Origin: Ophiosphaerella korrae
Lineage: Eukaryota; Ascomycota; Dothideomycetes; Pleosporales; Phaeosphaeriaceae
Reading direction: 5' to 3'
Assembly (NCBI GenBank): GCA_028456385.1
Contig: JALNQF010000079.1
Span: 119,649-183,648, forward strand
DNA: 64,000 bases
Every line of letters starts with the position of its first letter. The first letter of the stretch is position 1. A program made the translations under genes and the position numbers. Below are positions 33,394 through 43,699 of this stretch, in pieces. The notes below the pieces were generated by a model. It made no database searches, was not told where the DNA came from, and saw only the letters and a list, made by a program, of their open reading frames with translations.

Positions 33394-33707
33394 ATGAAGC
33401 TTACCTTCGCCTCTGTCCTCTGTCCCTCGAATGAGCACCAAAACTACTTCTCCGGAGTAGCTCTACTACAGCCTTGTACCAGTCTGCTGTACTCAACGAC
33501 AGCGAAGTTCCTACCAAAGCTGTTGTACCGTCCAGCTGCGTGGAAAGTTCGTCTGGTCCCCTTCCTCGACAGCCGCTGATGCATACGCTTGTTGGTACCT
33601 GCTGCGAAGCGCCAGCAGAAGGCTCAGTTTGGCGAGTGCGCTTTGCAGCGCAAGTTAGCAGCCAATCTCTTTCATCCAGAACAACCCCCCATATAGTGCT
33701 CAGCTGA
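33394..33707 (+). pseudogene. Possible remnant of a small secreted protein gene
   Basis: A fungal-looking leader (CT/CA-rich, AACATG context) precedes MKLTFASVL, which resembles a signal-peptide start. The frame then reads into non-hydrophobic residues, while another frame (AVLNDSEVPTKAVVPSSC) looks more protein-like. A lost or missed intron may separate them. No family recognised. Confidence 0.25.
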
Positions 33708-33770
33708 AGCTATTTATCCTCTTCTTCATCTATCTCAGTCTAACTTCTACCGTATATTCGTCAAATAGAA

Positions 33771-33971
33771 ATGGCTGATCCTTTCAGCATCACCGCCGGA
33801 GTCGTTGGCATCACTGTGCCAGCCTTACACGGCATACAGCTTCTTCTAGAAGACCTACAGCAGCTCAAAGACGCGCCAAAGACCATCAAACGACTATTGG
33901 ACGATGTGCACTCTGTCGACACAGCGCTCAACCTTCTCCAAGGTGTGGAATCCCTACTTTGTGGTACATAA
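33771..33971 (+). pseudogene. NLR N-terminal domain stub (PigL_N-like)
   Basis: MADPFSITAGVVGITVPALH, then LLEDLQQLKDAPKTIKRLLD, is the start of the helical N-terminal domain found on many fungal NACHT proteins (PF17111-like). After about 60 residues (ALNLLQGVE) homology stops and a stop codon follows at 33969-33971. The ATG has a normal upstream leader, so the stub might still be transcribed. It abuts tail-to-tail the remnant of another NLR on the opposite strand. Confidence 0.65.
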
Positions 33972-35168
33972 TGAAGCGTTGTGCATCTTGGACAAGCTCC
34001 ATCAATGCATCCGTACCTGCTGTTCCCTGTGTCCTGTTAGCATCAAGAGCTATGCACGGGCTGCTGGTCATCTTCACTAAAGTTGCAAGTTTAGCCATCG
34101 ACAGCACTCTAGCTGACATACTCCGAAAAATACTGAGGGCCTCTAGCTTTTCTTGAGGTCTGCATCCTGCGTCATGCTTGTGAAGATGTCGGACAAGGCC
34201 ACCCAGGCGTTGGTGTCTTGGAACAGAGAGCCGCCCGCTTGATTGTACTTCTTCAACAGCCCGATGCTTTGCCGAACTAACCATAGCAGTCGGCTCGGCG
34301 GGTCGTTACGCCATTGCTGGAAAGTGTTGTTGTCGAGGACCCAGCGGTACGAGCCCTGAAGCAAACCGCCCTTTGTATTCTCAATGCGCTTCTTATCATC
34401 GCAAGGGTCGCTTAAGCACAGGTCGTGAAGAAACCTATTCAGGGCGTTGGCCTCATCCATTAGCTATTTGAATGCTCCGTTCACGCCTTCGCCGTAAAAT
34501 GGGGTGATCTGAAGTCCGAAAATGCCTATCAAACAGTACGCTTGGTCTTTGGGAATTTTGGTCTCTCGATGCTCGCTCCACCTCAGCCGCTGATTGGTGC
34601 TGAGCTGAGACAATGGAACGCTTTGTAGTGCCGCCTCTGGTATTCTCGTCGCTTCACGGATGTGTGTCTGCGGCGAAGTCTTGACACTAAGTCTCCTCCA
34701 TTCTTTCGGGAAGAACTCCACAGACCCTGACGCTAGTAGCTCTTGGAGGGTTCATCCCCGAGTAGACCATCTGCTCGTCCGAAAGGCTGAGGCCCAGGCA
34801 GACTCAACAAGCTCTGTATCTGCTTTTCGCTTACCATACGGAACGTCCGACAAGAAGACGTAACATCTGGCCACGTTTTGGTACCAGCAGAACATCGAGG
34901 AGATGGCCTCTCGGAGTTCGACATGATTTGCTTTGTTGATGCAGCAGGTGTCCACCCAAACGTAATCTAGGCCATCACGTTTCGCTTGCTGTGCGCAAAA
35001 TCGTATCTTATCGTAGCCTGCTTTTCCTTTGTTGCTGCCCCTGACCAGTTCATCGTGGATCACCTCCTCGCCCTCCTGCCAAGTATCGATGAAGACATCT
35101 ATAGAATCGCTTTGCTTTGACGGATGCCGAGGAAGTGTCCAAAATTGGAAACTCAAGCGTGGCGTCAT
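33955..35168 (-). pseudogene. HET-NACHT NLR pseudogene
   Basis: One minus frame from 35168 carries the HET core (DTWQEGEEV, DGLDYVWVDTCCINKANHVE, CYVFLSDV), then TGA at 34754-34752 in place of the Trp of RGWTLQELL. It goes on through WSEHRETKIPKDQAYCLIGI (the HET-NLR linker), TAG at 34466-34464, and the NACHT lead-in DPCDDKKRIENTKGGLLQGS with TFQQWRNDPPSRLLWL. The P-loop that should follow is deleted: the sequence jumps to TNAWVALSDIFTSMTQDADL, just before where the Walker B would be, then stops near 34143. A later NLR motif (LVQDAQRFIMYHK) survives at about 33955-34030. No function is possible as an ATPase. The HET half might be translatable in part. Confidence 0.85.
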
Positions 35169-36077
35169 GCTGACCGTTGGACCGTGCTTTTGCGGTCACG
35201 ACCCCTACGAGGTTTGTTTTTATTGGCCTATTCCGCGGTCCAGACTCATCGTCGTGATGGAGTGATACTACAGCATCTAAATGCCAGTTCGTCACATTAG
35301 AATCATACCACAGCATAGCGAGTAGTGCTGTTCAGCCTGAGAAAGTTATTCCCGCTTTTCTCATGCTTGAATAATTTTAGAGCGACCAACTGGTAGATAC
35401 GGCAGTGTGAAGAACGTTTATCAAGTGATGGCTTCCTGCAAGTTACCCAGGTTGGTGGTTTTAAGCGATGTATTCTAGTTGGTATTCCCGCAATATGTAG
35501 TCCTGAGCTGAACGGCCATCTCGGTCTGGACCATGTTAGATGCTGAACACGTGACAACGAACAATTACAGCTAGCTGATGATGCAGGTTGACCAAAAAAT
35601 GAACGGGCCATCAGCCTGAGGGTGGGGAGTAAATCATGAACTGCGTTTGATCGTTTTGCCAGAACGGGCGAGTCGCATGAAATTGGCATTCAGCAGCAGG
35701 ACTCGCTTAAGATGCTGGCTGCTACATGACCAGGTCGAGCGTTAGCTCCAACGCCAACGACAACTTCGAATAAGAAGTGGTCGTAGAGGTCTAGGCGAGA
35801 AAATGAATCAACATAGATGAATTTAGAACATAACAATGCGGGCAGCGGTTGTATTTGCCATTGTCCGAATTGATAGCCGATACAGACTGATAAGTTGTTT
35901 GAGCCTGTGTACGACAATCTATTGTAACGGATTTCAATTTCAAAGCACATCTATCCTGTCGGTGACACCCACAAATATGTAATTTAGTGAGCGGCGACTA
36001 ACATAATCAGCAAGCGGGCGGGCACTTCAAAATACACCAAAAAACTGAAATTTTAATATTGTTGAGATATTCATGAT
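35169..36077. other. No gene seen
   Basis: The 5' side of the HET-NACHT remnant. The usual HET N-terminus is not recognisable above 35168 and I see no other gene. Confidence 0.45.
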
Positions 36078-36412
36078 CGCGACAGTACGTTGTAAAGCCT
36101 CTCGTCTACTTGAACTGCTTTGGGCATAGACAGACAGCCATAAGTGGCAATGTACAGCCATGTGGCGCCAAATTAGGTAAAATGGGTGGTGTGAGGATAG
36201 TGTTTGCAGCTGAAATTTGTAGAGAATAGTAATTCTCCACAAAGTTTTCTGTTAGAGAATTACTGTTCTCTAGCAACTTCAGTCGCAAATACCATCCACA
36301 CCACCTATTTTACCTAATTTGGTGGCACATGGCTGTACATTGCCACTTATGGCTGTCTGTTTATGCCCAAAGCAGTTGAGGTAGACGAGAGGCTTTACAA
36401 CTCACCGTCGTG
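36078..36412. mobile_element. Foldback (long inverted repeat) element, about 330 bp
   Basis: Nearly the whole segment is one inverted repeat. The left arm starts GTTGTAAAGCCTCTCGTCTA (36089) and the right arm ends with its complement (to 36401). Both contain CAGACAGCCATAAGTGGCAA and its complement. The arms meet at GAGAATAGTAATTCTC / GAGAATTACTGTTCTC around a loop of only about 17 bp (36236-36252). Arms are about 150 bp with few mismatches. No coding. Either a foldback MITE or a locus for a long hairpin RNA. Confidence 0.9.
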
Positions 36413-36761
36413 CTCGTGTAGGCATCATCATCCCTGAGATCACATTGGGCAACCCCAGTGCTCATTGCGCGAAGATAAAATCACTATTGGCTCTCAGCGT
36501 GGCAGTTGCCGAATTGATCTCATGATTCACCGGAGAGGTAGGAGCAGCAAGAATGGTTTACCGGTCGTCAGTGATTTCGTCTCATGCTATGAAGGCGTCA
36601 ACATGCATGTCAATGGCTACGTTGCTGGATCATCTAATACCTTGAAGGGCCGCTGGCTAGACTAGAAGAATGGAATCGCGGCTATAAGTAGAGGCATACC
36701 CTCAGGGTTATGAGCAAATTTGTTTCCTTCAGCCTTTCCCAAGATCAACACAACCTCCAAG
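36413..36761. other. Promoter region of the secreted-protein gene
   Basis: A TATA-like CTATAAGTA lies at 36682-36690, about 75 bp before the ATG. No other feature. Confidence 0.5.
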
Positions 36762-37739
36762 ATGGCAAGACTACTCTTACTTACTATCGTAGCCCTTGTC
36801 ATGGCGACCTCCGCGCGGGGTGCCATCACCAACATCAACCAACTCGGCGACCGAGACAGAAAAGTGGTCAACTGGGTTAAAAAGTACACCGTGCCAAACG
36901 CCCGCGATGGCAACGGCAATCCCTGGGACCCCAAGTACTTCCCTCCACGCCTTCTCAGCTCAGAGGAGTACAAGAAGAACCCAAAGGTCAAACCAGCAGC
37001 ATGGGCGGCCGCCGTGGTTTCAGCCTACGCCATTCACGAGGGAGTCTTTCGCGTTGGGGACTTTTATCGTGCGCCCAAGGTAAAAGAGGGCGACCCCAAC
37101 GGGCTTGACGCCATCCGCTGCGACACCTGCTTCGTCTACCCGGCGCAGTTGCCACCCAAATCGGATTTCCCCACCGAGGTCTTTTCATACAGTCTCTGCC
37201 AGGGCAAAGCCGGAAACCCAAATCCGAAGACTGAGACCTACGGCACCATCTGCGATTGCGCTTCTACCAAATACCCAGGCAAGCTGATCGGCCCGAATCA
37301 GAATTGCTATCCGCGGCCGCACACGGGATACGAGGCCGACTGGCAGAATGGGATGTGGGGCATGGAGCAGAGCAATGTGGGCAGCAGCTACGGTGGTGCG
37401 AAGGGCTTGGCGGCGCGGGCGGAGAAGATCTATACGGTGGTTAAGAAGAAGAAGAAGTGGACATACCGCGACGTCCTGGACGATACGCTGGCACAGTCTG
37501 GTTTCCCGAAAGGCTCTCAGATCTATCAGAATGTCATGCAGTGTGTGCCGATCAAGGCCAATACGGGAAAGCCACCTGATGCTGGCGACCTTACATGGAC
37601 CTGCGCGGACTTGGTGAGCATGTGGCTTACGCGGAACCATCTTGTAGGATTGACGGTTGCACTGCGTGATAATGACGGTTACCACTTTGAGGAAAGGCTG
37701 CCTACCATCAAGACGCTGGCGGCGTTTTACAGTAGTTGA
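36762..37739 (+). CDS. Secreted protein of unknown family
   Basis: A single-exon frame; the ATG at 36762 gives 325 residues. MARLLLLTIVALVMATSARG is a clear signal peptide. The mature protein has about eight cysteines in two groups (CDTC, LCQ, CDC, NCY; later QCVP, TCADL). Aromatic-rich motifs (HTGYEADWQNGMWGMEQS) and a Lys run precede WTYRDVLDDTL. There is no membrane anchor. GC content and codon use are gene-like throughout, and the antisense frames are shadows. I do not recognise the domain. It is probably an extracellular protein, perhaps an enzyme or an effector; that is inference from the signal peptide and cysteines only. It sits 350 bp from the foldback repeat. Confidence 0.72.
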   Translation: MARLLLLTIVALVMATSARGAITNINQLGDRDRKVVNWVKKYTVPNARDGNGNPWDPKYFPPRLLSSEEYKKNPKVKPAAWAAAVVSAYAIHEGVFRVGDFYRAPKVKEGDPNGLDAIRCDTCFVYPAQLPPKSDFPTEVFSYSLCQGKAGNPNPKTETYGTICDCASTKYPGKLIGPNQNCYPRPHTGYEADWQNGMWGMEQSNVGSSYGGAKGLAARAEKIYTVVKKKKKWTYRDVLDDTLAQSGFPKGSQIYQNVMQCVPIKANTGKPPDAGDLTWTCADLVSMWLTRNHLVGLTVALRDNDGYHFEERLPTIKTLAAFYSS

Positions 37740-38985
37740 TTGAGTGGTTGGGAATTGGTACTGAGTTCGTGTCTTACAGTCTTTAATCATGACGGGCTTG
37801 GTGGGTGAAGGATCCGCTCAAAACGCGTCGCGGGATTAGTCCACGTAATTAAGAATCACCTTCTTTCTCATATACAAACCGCGATATTAGGTCCCAGACC
37901 TAGATATGACTACCGAAAACGATTTCAGGATTAAAACTCGTACTTATTTTCACATGTTGAGGATCGCCGGTATACTTGGATGGACCCACAGTAGGGTTTC
38001 CGAGTCGGGCAGGACATTTGAGTTGCTGGTTGGCTAGTAAAGCCTCGACTGGTCGGACAATAGGCCCGGGGAGATTCATAGGCTCCAGCCCTGACAAGGT
38101 ATCGAGCATGAGAGCAATTAACCTGTCTAGGAGCCTCCGAGTCCGCTTAATCGTAGCACGCTCCCAAGGGCACTAAGCAGGAGGGCCGGACAATACCCAG
38201 CCCTGGAATGCACAGAGTCCTCATGCAGTCGGCATAGGACATGTTTGTTTGCCCCCGAAGAGAGTTCCATTGCGAGGTGTCTATGGTTGCAGTAGGGATA
38301 GCCCTGTCGTAGGTAATGACAGAAGGCTATCTTGCCATATTATTTGCCACGTAGATATGGTAAGCATCGGAACAGGGTGCAGAACTACGGCGATCAGCGT
38401 GTTCGCATGATGGATGTTGGGGCTGATGAAGATTCGCTTGGAGTGAGCGCATGCATGCTATCTATTTAGCCCTCCGTATGATCCCTCACTAGCTGCATGG
38501 TATAGGTTTTGCAATAATTCCGCACAACTTATATTCGCATCTATCAGAAATACCCACTCGAAAATGTGAGAACAATCTCATGCTTCCAGTCAGTGTCAAA
38601 CATGATGCCCAAAACCAGTCGCAAGCCAGGACCGGGACCCTAGCGATCTTTTTCATGTGGGCTCTCGGGGGCCTTTTCGGAGCTTGTATACGTATGTAAG
38701 CTACATGGTAAAAGCAGAAAGGATGCTTTTCGGTTGTTTGCAAATGCGAGGTAGCTCTGCTGCTTGAATGCGTCGGTCCTAGAGTTGTTCTGGTTGTTCG
38801 CAGCCTGTGCGACGTCACAGCACATTAGTTGTAACCAGACTAACTGTCTAAAACAACAGCATGCTACGAATAACTATCCCAATCAGACAAGCTCGCCCGA
38901 GTTCGAGCCAATCAGCCCAACGTACGAATACCAGGAACTCGATTGGGATGACGCAACCGAACACAACCTAAACACGTGACAAGGT
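37740..38985. other. No gene seen
   Basis: Downstream of the secreted-protein gene. Only short frames without family likeness. Confidence 0.45.
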
Positions 38986-38990
38986 TAGTG

Positions 38991-39014
38991 GGTTAGCAAT
39001 CACTAACCCACGCA
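38991..39014. repeat. Short hairpin
   Basis: GTGGGTTAG and CTAACCCAC, a perfect 9-bp stem around CAATCA. It could form a transcript hairpin; no function assigned. Confidence 0.6.
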
Positions 39015-39309
39015 GTATATATGAACCCCAAAGTGCATAGTTCGAAACCTCGTAGTCAAGCTTAGCTTTGCCCAAGCCTAGTACGTTACTTGCAACGGTG
39101 ATTCTTCGCACACGGTGATATCCGCCGACAGGTACGCTTGCCATGCCGAAGGCCGAAGGGCCGCTCTTGTCACCACGTCCCCCTTACATTAGGGCTGAGC
39201 TGAGTTGAGCTCGCTTAGGGCTGCGCATGCGCTTGAATGCTCTAGGACAAAGGCGGCAGTGTCGCGCGCCGGCTGATGCTGTCCTGTGAGCGCCCCCAAC
39301 ACCCAAACT

Positions 39310-39805
39310 CGCATTACATTTTCGACTTCAACGAAAACGCAACGCGGATACCTCAGGCGCGATGATTCATCAGGCGGGCAAGCAAAGCATTGCAGAAAAG
39401 AAACTCTTATTTGCATCGAACTTGGCTTGAAAACTAAACTCGGAGGAGGGGGCGGCGTTGGAGAAGCCCCGCCTAGCCTTGTTTACGCCTTACCCTATCT
39501 ACCCCTCCATGCCCCAACGCTTCGGGGCGAAGCTTGGGGGGAGGGGCACGAAAAGCGGGTGGTGCGGGGCATGTAGGAGGCGGCGCTGTGGGGTAGAGCT
39601 GCCCCCGTGTTCGCACTAGGGGTCTCGTGCGCTGTTGGGACGCGCTGGTGGAGTCATGTTCCGGCTCGCGCTTGTGGCTACCGGCCTGGGACATGCTGGC
39701 GAACTGATGTTCCTGCTAGCCCATGGCCACCAGCCCAGGCGCCGGTTCGCAGCTGGGGACCGCCAGCGAACCAATGTTCCTTCTCTAGTGCATCTCACCA
39801 GCAAC
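39310..39805 (+). repeat. Dispersed repeat, copy B, with decayed minisatellite
   Basis: Block 1 (39318-39440) matches 10440-10556, and block 2 matches 10690-10780. Copy B carries three related units of the second block at about 39637, 39687 and 39753 (TGGGACRYGCTGGYGRA... then ATGTTCC), so the block is a degenerate tandem repeat with about 50-66 bp spacing. Copy A shows one such unit. No protein assigned. Confidence 0.6.
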
Positions 39806-40229
39806 CAGCATCTTCTCAGCGTAATACACAACCCACCTCGCTTGAGAGCTGAACATAATCCACTACCTCCTCCCCACCTGCAGCCGCAGTCTAGACGCCA
39901 CGACAACCATGTTTACCCAGCCAAAAAAAAAAAGCACCCAGCACCTCCTTGGGCGCGTGGCGCAGAACCACGGAAAACACCTAGGCGCGCTGACGCAGCT
40001 CGCTTAGCTATCCCCACTGCCACGAACACCTGAGCGCGCTGACAACACAACTTACAAAATGATAGTAAGAGCAACTAAGTCTGCTCGACAAGGCAAGTGG
40101 GAGAGAGCTGCAAAGGTCGTGAAAAGAATACATGCAAAGGCGCTGTAAGATCCGCACCATTTGGCGACGAGCTAAAACACCGGATTTGACGCGAGTAAGA
40201 ACATACTTCAGAGACAGTGATTTGTAATT
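39806..40229. other. No gene seen
   Basis: C/A-rich low-complexity DNA with a poly-A tract at 39922-39933. No family-like frame. Confidence 0.45.
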
Positions 40230-40286
40230 CCTTCTCCTTCTCCTTCTCCTTCTCCTTCTCCTTCTCCTTCTCCCTCTCCTTCTCCA
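40230..40286 (+). repeat. CTTCTC microsatellite
   Basis: About nine copies of CTTCTC with one C variant. On the minus strand it would read Glu-Lys repeats, but the flanking frame is not gene-like. Confidence 0.92.
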
Positions 40287-40941
40287 TCTTCAGCTCCGCA
40301 AGCACAGTTGTGCCCCAGGATGCTACGTGTTTGTTGCTGGAATCCAATCCCCCTACGCCTGCAGAAACACAGGCTGTAGGCTTATCCTGGTAGGGAGCTT
40401 CCTTAGGTAGTCGTACTTAGGGGAACTGCTTGCCATTTGCGAATTTTGTTTGGACGAGGATTTTCGTCATTAATGTGCAAATGCGCCCACGCTGGATGAT
40501 CAAGTGCTTCGCTTCACTAATTCTTTTGATGGCGCCAAACTGATCCCTGTGTGACAAGCCACTGCCAGCCGCCATTGCCACAGAGATGAACTACATCGAT
40601 ACGCCAGAAGTGATATTCGGACTTTGGGCTTGATTAGATAATTTCAAAGATGACAGCCCATCTTCGGGCTCGCGCAGTTTGACGCAGATAGTCTGGTCGG
40701 AAAAGCAGCGTGTCATGCCCAACAAACTGCTAGCATCATAGCACAAGTGGAGCGCACTAGCTCATTTGCTCGTTTCTATCTCTTCATGTTCCTCCCTTGC
40801 TGTGTGATCCTAGAATCGCGCCGAGGTGTTGAGCTCGAGGTTTTGAACGGGGTCGTGAGATTGGCCATGGTGAAGGGAGAAACCACAGAGAAATATTTGA
40901 CGTCTGCGGCTGCTAATATGCTGTCGGAGTCAAGGATCATT
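40287..40941. other. Downstream of DUF7924-like gene, no gene seen
   Basis: No frame with family likeness. The 3' region of the minus-strand gene. Confidence 0.45.
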
Positions 40942-42237
40942 TCAATCGTTCAAATTATTGTCCTCGACGCGCTGCCGCTTGTTCTCCCTCTTTTCCGGCT
41001 CAAATCTGACAGAGTTCGATGACGGCGTGGGTGGTAGTGAGATTGGCGGGATGGTTGTCGAATCCGATTGAACGGAATTCCTGGACGAGCCTGCATTCTT
41101 CGCCGTCTTTATCCTCATCTTAGTAAACTCGTGGCTGAATGGCCCAATTTCTCGCTTGAGTGACTGCAATCGGGCACGGAGAGCGTATTCAATGTGGTTC
41201 CGTAGCAGCTCCCTTGCTTCCAGCAAATGCTTCTCATTACGCAGAGTACAGTCGTATATGCTCTTCATGTAGTATGTGGCAGCGCCTGCAGTATCGAGCT
41301 CGCGCCAGTGCATCCAGATATTGACGGCTTGGATGTCGCACGTTACCGAGATGTGTGCGCATTCGAGTGCGGTTGGCGGTTGCCCACGCGCAATACTGTA
41401 GAACTCGTCGAGGTAGCGAACAATAGTAGCGCCATCTCGGGCGCTTTGGACGTGTGCAATGACATGGGATTCGCCCGAGGCAGGCTTCCACTGCGAGGTC
41501 AGAAAAGGGAATATCAAGACCGGGTTCAGAGTAAAGTTCGCCAGCGCTTCTTCCTCGTCGACGCTGAACGCTGTCGCCAGTGGAGGCTCCGTCGACAAGG
41601 CCTGGTTGTTGGAGAGGTAGCCGATGATGGTGTCGGCCTGGGGCTGCGACAGCCGGAGGAGCGTCTTGCCTGGTGGCGCGGGCGGGAGGAAGTCGCGCGA
41701 GAGGTTGTAATTGAGCTTGCTCGATATCATAGGCACCCCACTGACTGTGTTGGGGTCATCTTCGCCAGCAAAGAGCAGCAGCGGCTCCAGCCTGCGGATG
41801 CCGGTGCTCTCGTTTTCCAGCGATGCCGCCGGCCGCTGTTGAACGATGCGCTTCGCATTGGGCGACCGCGGGCCATCTCGCGCACGCAAGAGGACCGTGT
41901 CGACATGTTCCTGGAGCTGAGTGGGCAGCGCACGCGCGACGTCAACCTCGATCCGGTAGGACCGCAGCGTCGCGCGGCTGTCCCAGGCGCTGCGTGTTGG
42001 TGAGCCCGATCGCGACGACACGGGCGATGGGCAAGGCTGCGACTTGCAGCTAAGACTGTGTTGGGCGAGGTTGTCGAGCGTGAGGGGCAGCGAGCACGCT
42101 TGCGCTTCAGCGACGGCCGGCCGTGGCGGGCTTCGAAGCGGCGTGCTGCAGGCGCGGCGTTTGGTGCGCAGCAGGGCGTTGTGAGCGCTCACGTCCGAGC
42201 CGGTTGCAGTGCTGGCCGAACGAGCTCGCTTGGGCAT
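40942..42237 (-). CDS. DUF7924-like protein, possible nuclease fold
   Basis: A single-exon frame; the first in-frame ATG at 42237 (MPKRARSAS) gives 431 residues. The N-terminal third is Ser/Pro/Arg-rich and likely disordered. The core from about residue 165 includes MISSKLNYNLSRDFLPPAPP, then NPVLIFPFLTSQWKPASGES, a helix with RDGATIVRYLDEFYSI, a strand block ECAHISVTCDIQAVNIWMHW, and a final helix LLRNHIEYALRARL. A Lys/Arg-rich tail ends in KRENKRQRVED, likely nuclear targeting. The order (PFLT.x.K, helix, two strands, helix with N/H) resembles the fungal DUF7924 family, which I infer has a PD-(D/E)XK-like core; here the acidic residue before Lys is Gln-Trp (SQWK). The DUF name is from memory and unverified. 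A long antisense frame at 41227-42003 is a GC-driven shadow. Confidence 0.65.
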   Translation of the reverse strand: MPKRARSASTATGSDVSAHNALLRTKRRACSTPLRSPPRPAVAEAQACSLPLTLDNLAQHSLSCKSQPCPSPVSSRSGSPTRSAWDSRATLRSYRIEVDVARALPTQLQEHVDTVLLRARDGPRSPNAKRIVQQRPAASLENESTGIRRLEPLLLFAGEDDPNTVSGVPMISSKLNYNLSRDFLPPAPPGKTLLRLSQPQADTIIGYLSNNQALSTEPPLATAFSVDEEEALANFTLNPVLIFPFLTSQWKPASGESHVIAHVQSARDGATIVRYLDEFYSIARGQPPTALECAHISVTCDIQAVNIWMHWRELDTAGAATYYMKSIYDCTLRNEKHLLEARELLRNHIEYALRARLQSLKREIGPFSHEFTKMRIKTAKNAGSSRNSVQSDSTTIPPISLPPTPSSNSVRFEPEKRENKRQRVEDNNLND

Positions 42238-42323
42238 CTTGGTTGAGTGCACTCGTGCTGGCCATGTGGTGTTGACATGAACAGATGCGCTAGTTGCCGA
42301 GGCAGCAGGTCAACTGGCACGGA

Positions 42324-43164
42324 TCAAGCGAGACACACCAACACTTCGCTTCTTGAATTCATGCTTCTACTCAAACAACTCAAATATATTTGAGTAGAAG
42401 CCAATCCTACCATCAAGGTATAATCAAATTGCATGAGCCAGATTCTGAGTTTCTCAACAACTTCAATAGACCTTCGTTCAGCGAGCATTTCCTGGTCCAA
42501 CTCCTCGTGATAAAGCGGACCATCCATCACAGGTGGTACAATAGACAAATCTTTGATAAATTCGACCATTTCCCAAAGGGTAGCAATCGCATTCTCCCAG
42601 TCGATCACACCATGAATACAGTACTCAGAGTCCACAAGAATATTGCTTTCATATAGATCAGTGTGAATAATTGGAAAGGGTCCTTTCTGGAGGCGGTGCT
42701 GTTGGGCGAAGTCTACAAGTTGCAATGGAAACCCTCTAATAGATTTCAAGACCCCCTCAGCAAGCTCAGGTGTTCTCGTTGTAAGGAAATGTTGCCTGTT
42801 TCGCCCAGGCGTCCAAAAAATCCGCTGCTGAGTAGCTGGCGTCGTACGCGAATATCTCTGGAACCGGAATAGTTGATCGTTCTCGAATAACTTGAATCGT
42901 GTGAACTTCCTGTACTAGGCGTTGAAATGAGTCGGCGGTAGCTCTGCGCAGTTGCAGTCGCGCCACCCAACTGGTTCCATCGTGAAAGTCGAGTCGCCGG
43001 GCTACGTGCAGCCTACCGAAATTGTACTTAGCAGAGAGCTGGCAAGTAATTGCGCCGTTATGGTTCGTATGCTTCCGTTTTATGTCGATTGCATATTCCT
43101 CAAGAGCCTTCCAATTGACTGAGCTCGGTGAGCGTTCAGCGTTGATGTTATTCTTCCAATTCAA
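42324..43164 (-). pseudogene. Aminoglycoside-phosphotransferase-like kinase, deleted
   Basis: The minus strand carries the N-lobe (VNWKALEEYAIDI, DGTSWVARLQLRR, IPVPEIFAYDASYS). It jumps to AADFLDAWAKQATFPYNE without the middle of the kinase, shifts frame near 42766-42780, and continues with the catalytic loop IHTDLYESNILVDSE and GVIDWENA, the HxDxxxxN and D motifs of the APH/choline-kinase fold (PF01636). The missing part includes the hinge. Fungal members are of unclear substrate. The internal deletion plus frameshift make this copy dead. Confidence 0.85.
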
Positions 43165-43218
43165 TCATTTAGTCTTGTGCTGAGAGGTCATGATAGAAAC
43201 GCTCCAATCATTTTATGA

Positions 43219-43699
43219 ATGGAAAATTCTATGAGCGAGGTAGCAGGCAGTAAGCAAGTTTTATTCCGCCTAGAGCTGTTCCTAAAGGGCATTGGTTGGC
43301 TCGCGTGCATCACACGCACAGACACGTTAGATAATCTAGCTGTCTTGGCAGAGAACGTTTATAGTATAGACAAAACTAGAGTTATACTATCTATACTAGG
43401 CTCTACGAAAGCTCTTATAAGTAGGAGTGATATGCGAAACTATAGAGGTGCTCGTGTTAAGCGTGAGGCCGTAACTGCGATCGAGTGTAGTGTATCAGCG
43501 CCGATGTCTAGTAGCTTAATCGTGTTAGCACAAACTAGCCTGTTGCTCATCATTAAAAAGCGAAAAGGTCTTCATGGTCATAATGTTGTTAAAGGCACCG
43601 AGGGCCTTGTCTGTTGTGAGGCCGGGTTCTATACCACCAGACCAAACGTGACCAAAAGAGGTACAGCATGCCGAATAGGCATACTAGGCATAGAATAAT
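43219..43699 (+). mobile_element. Pogo-type transposase core relic
   Basis: The frame contains AENVYSIDKTRVILSILGST, then RSDMRNYRGARVKREAVTAI followed by ECS. This is the first catalytic-Asp block of fungal DDE_1 transposases (usual form NMDETG.MLS..GS, then DYRGA.VKR..VTAIEC). The catalytic Asp is kept but the flanking residues have drifted. The rest of the frame to 43698 is not recognised. Confidence 0.75.

Noticed and set aside
38985..39060. Possible tRNA (GGTTAGTGGGTTAGCA ... AGTTCGAAACC)
   Set aside because: The stem arms do not pair as a cloverleaf; the visible pairing is a simple 9-bp hairpin.
41227..42003. 258-codon plus-strand frame
   Set aside because: Lies wholly antisense to the DUF7924-like coding sequence in GC-rich DNA; composition shadow with no family likeness.
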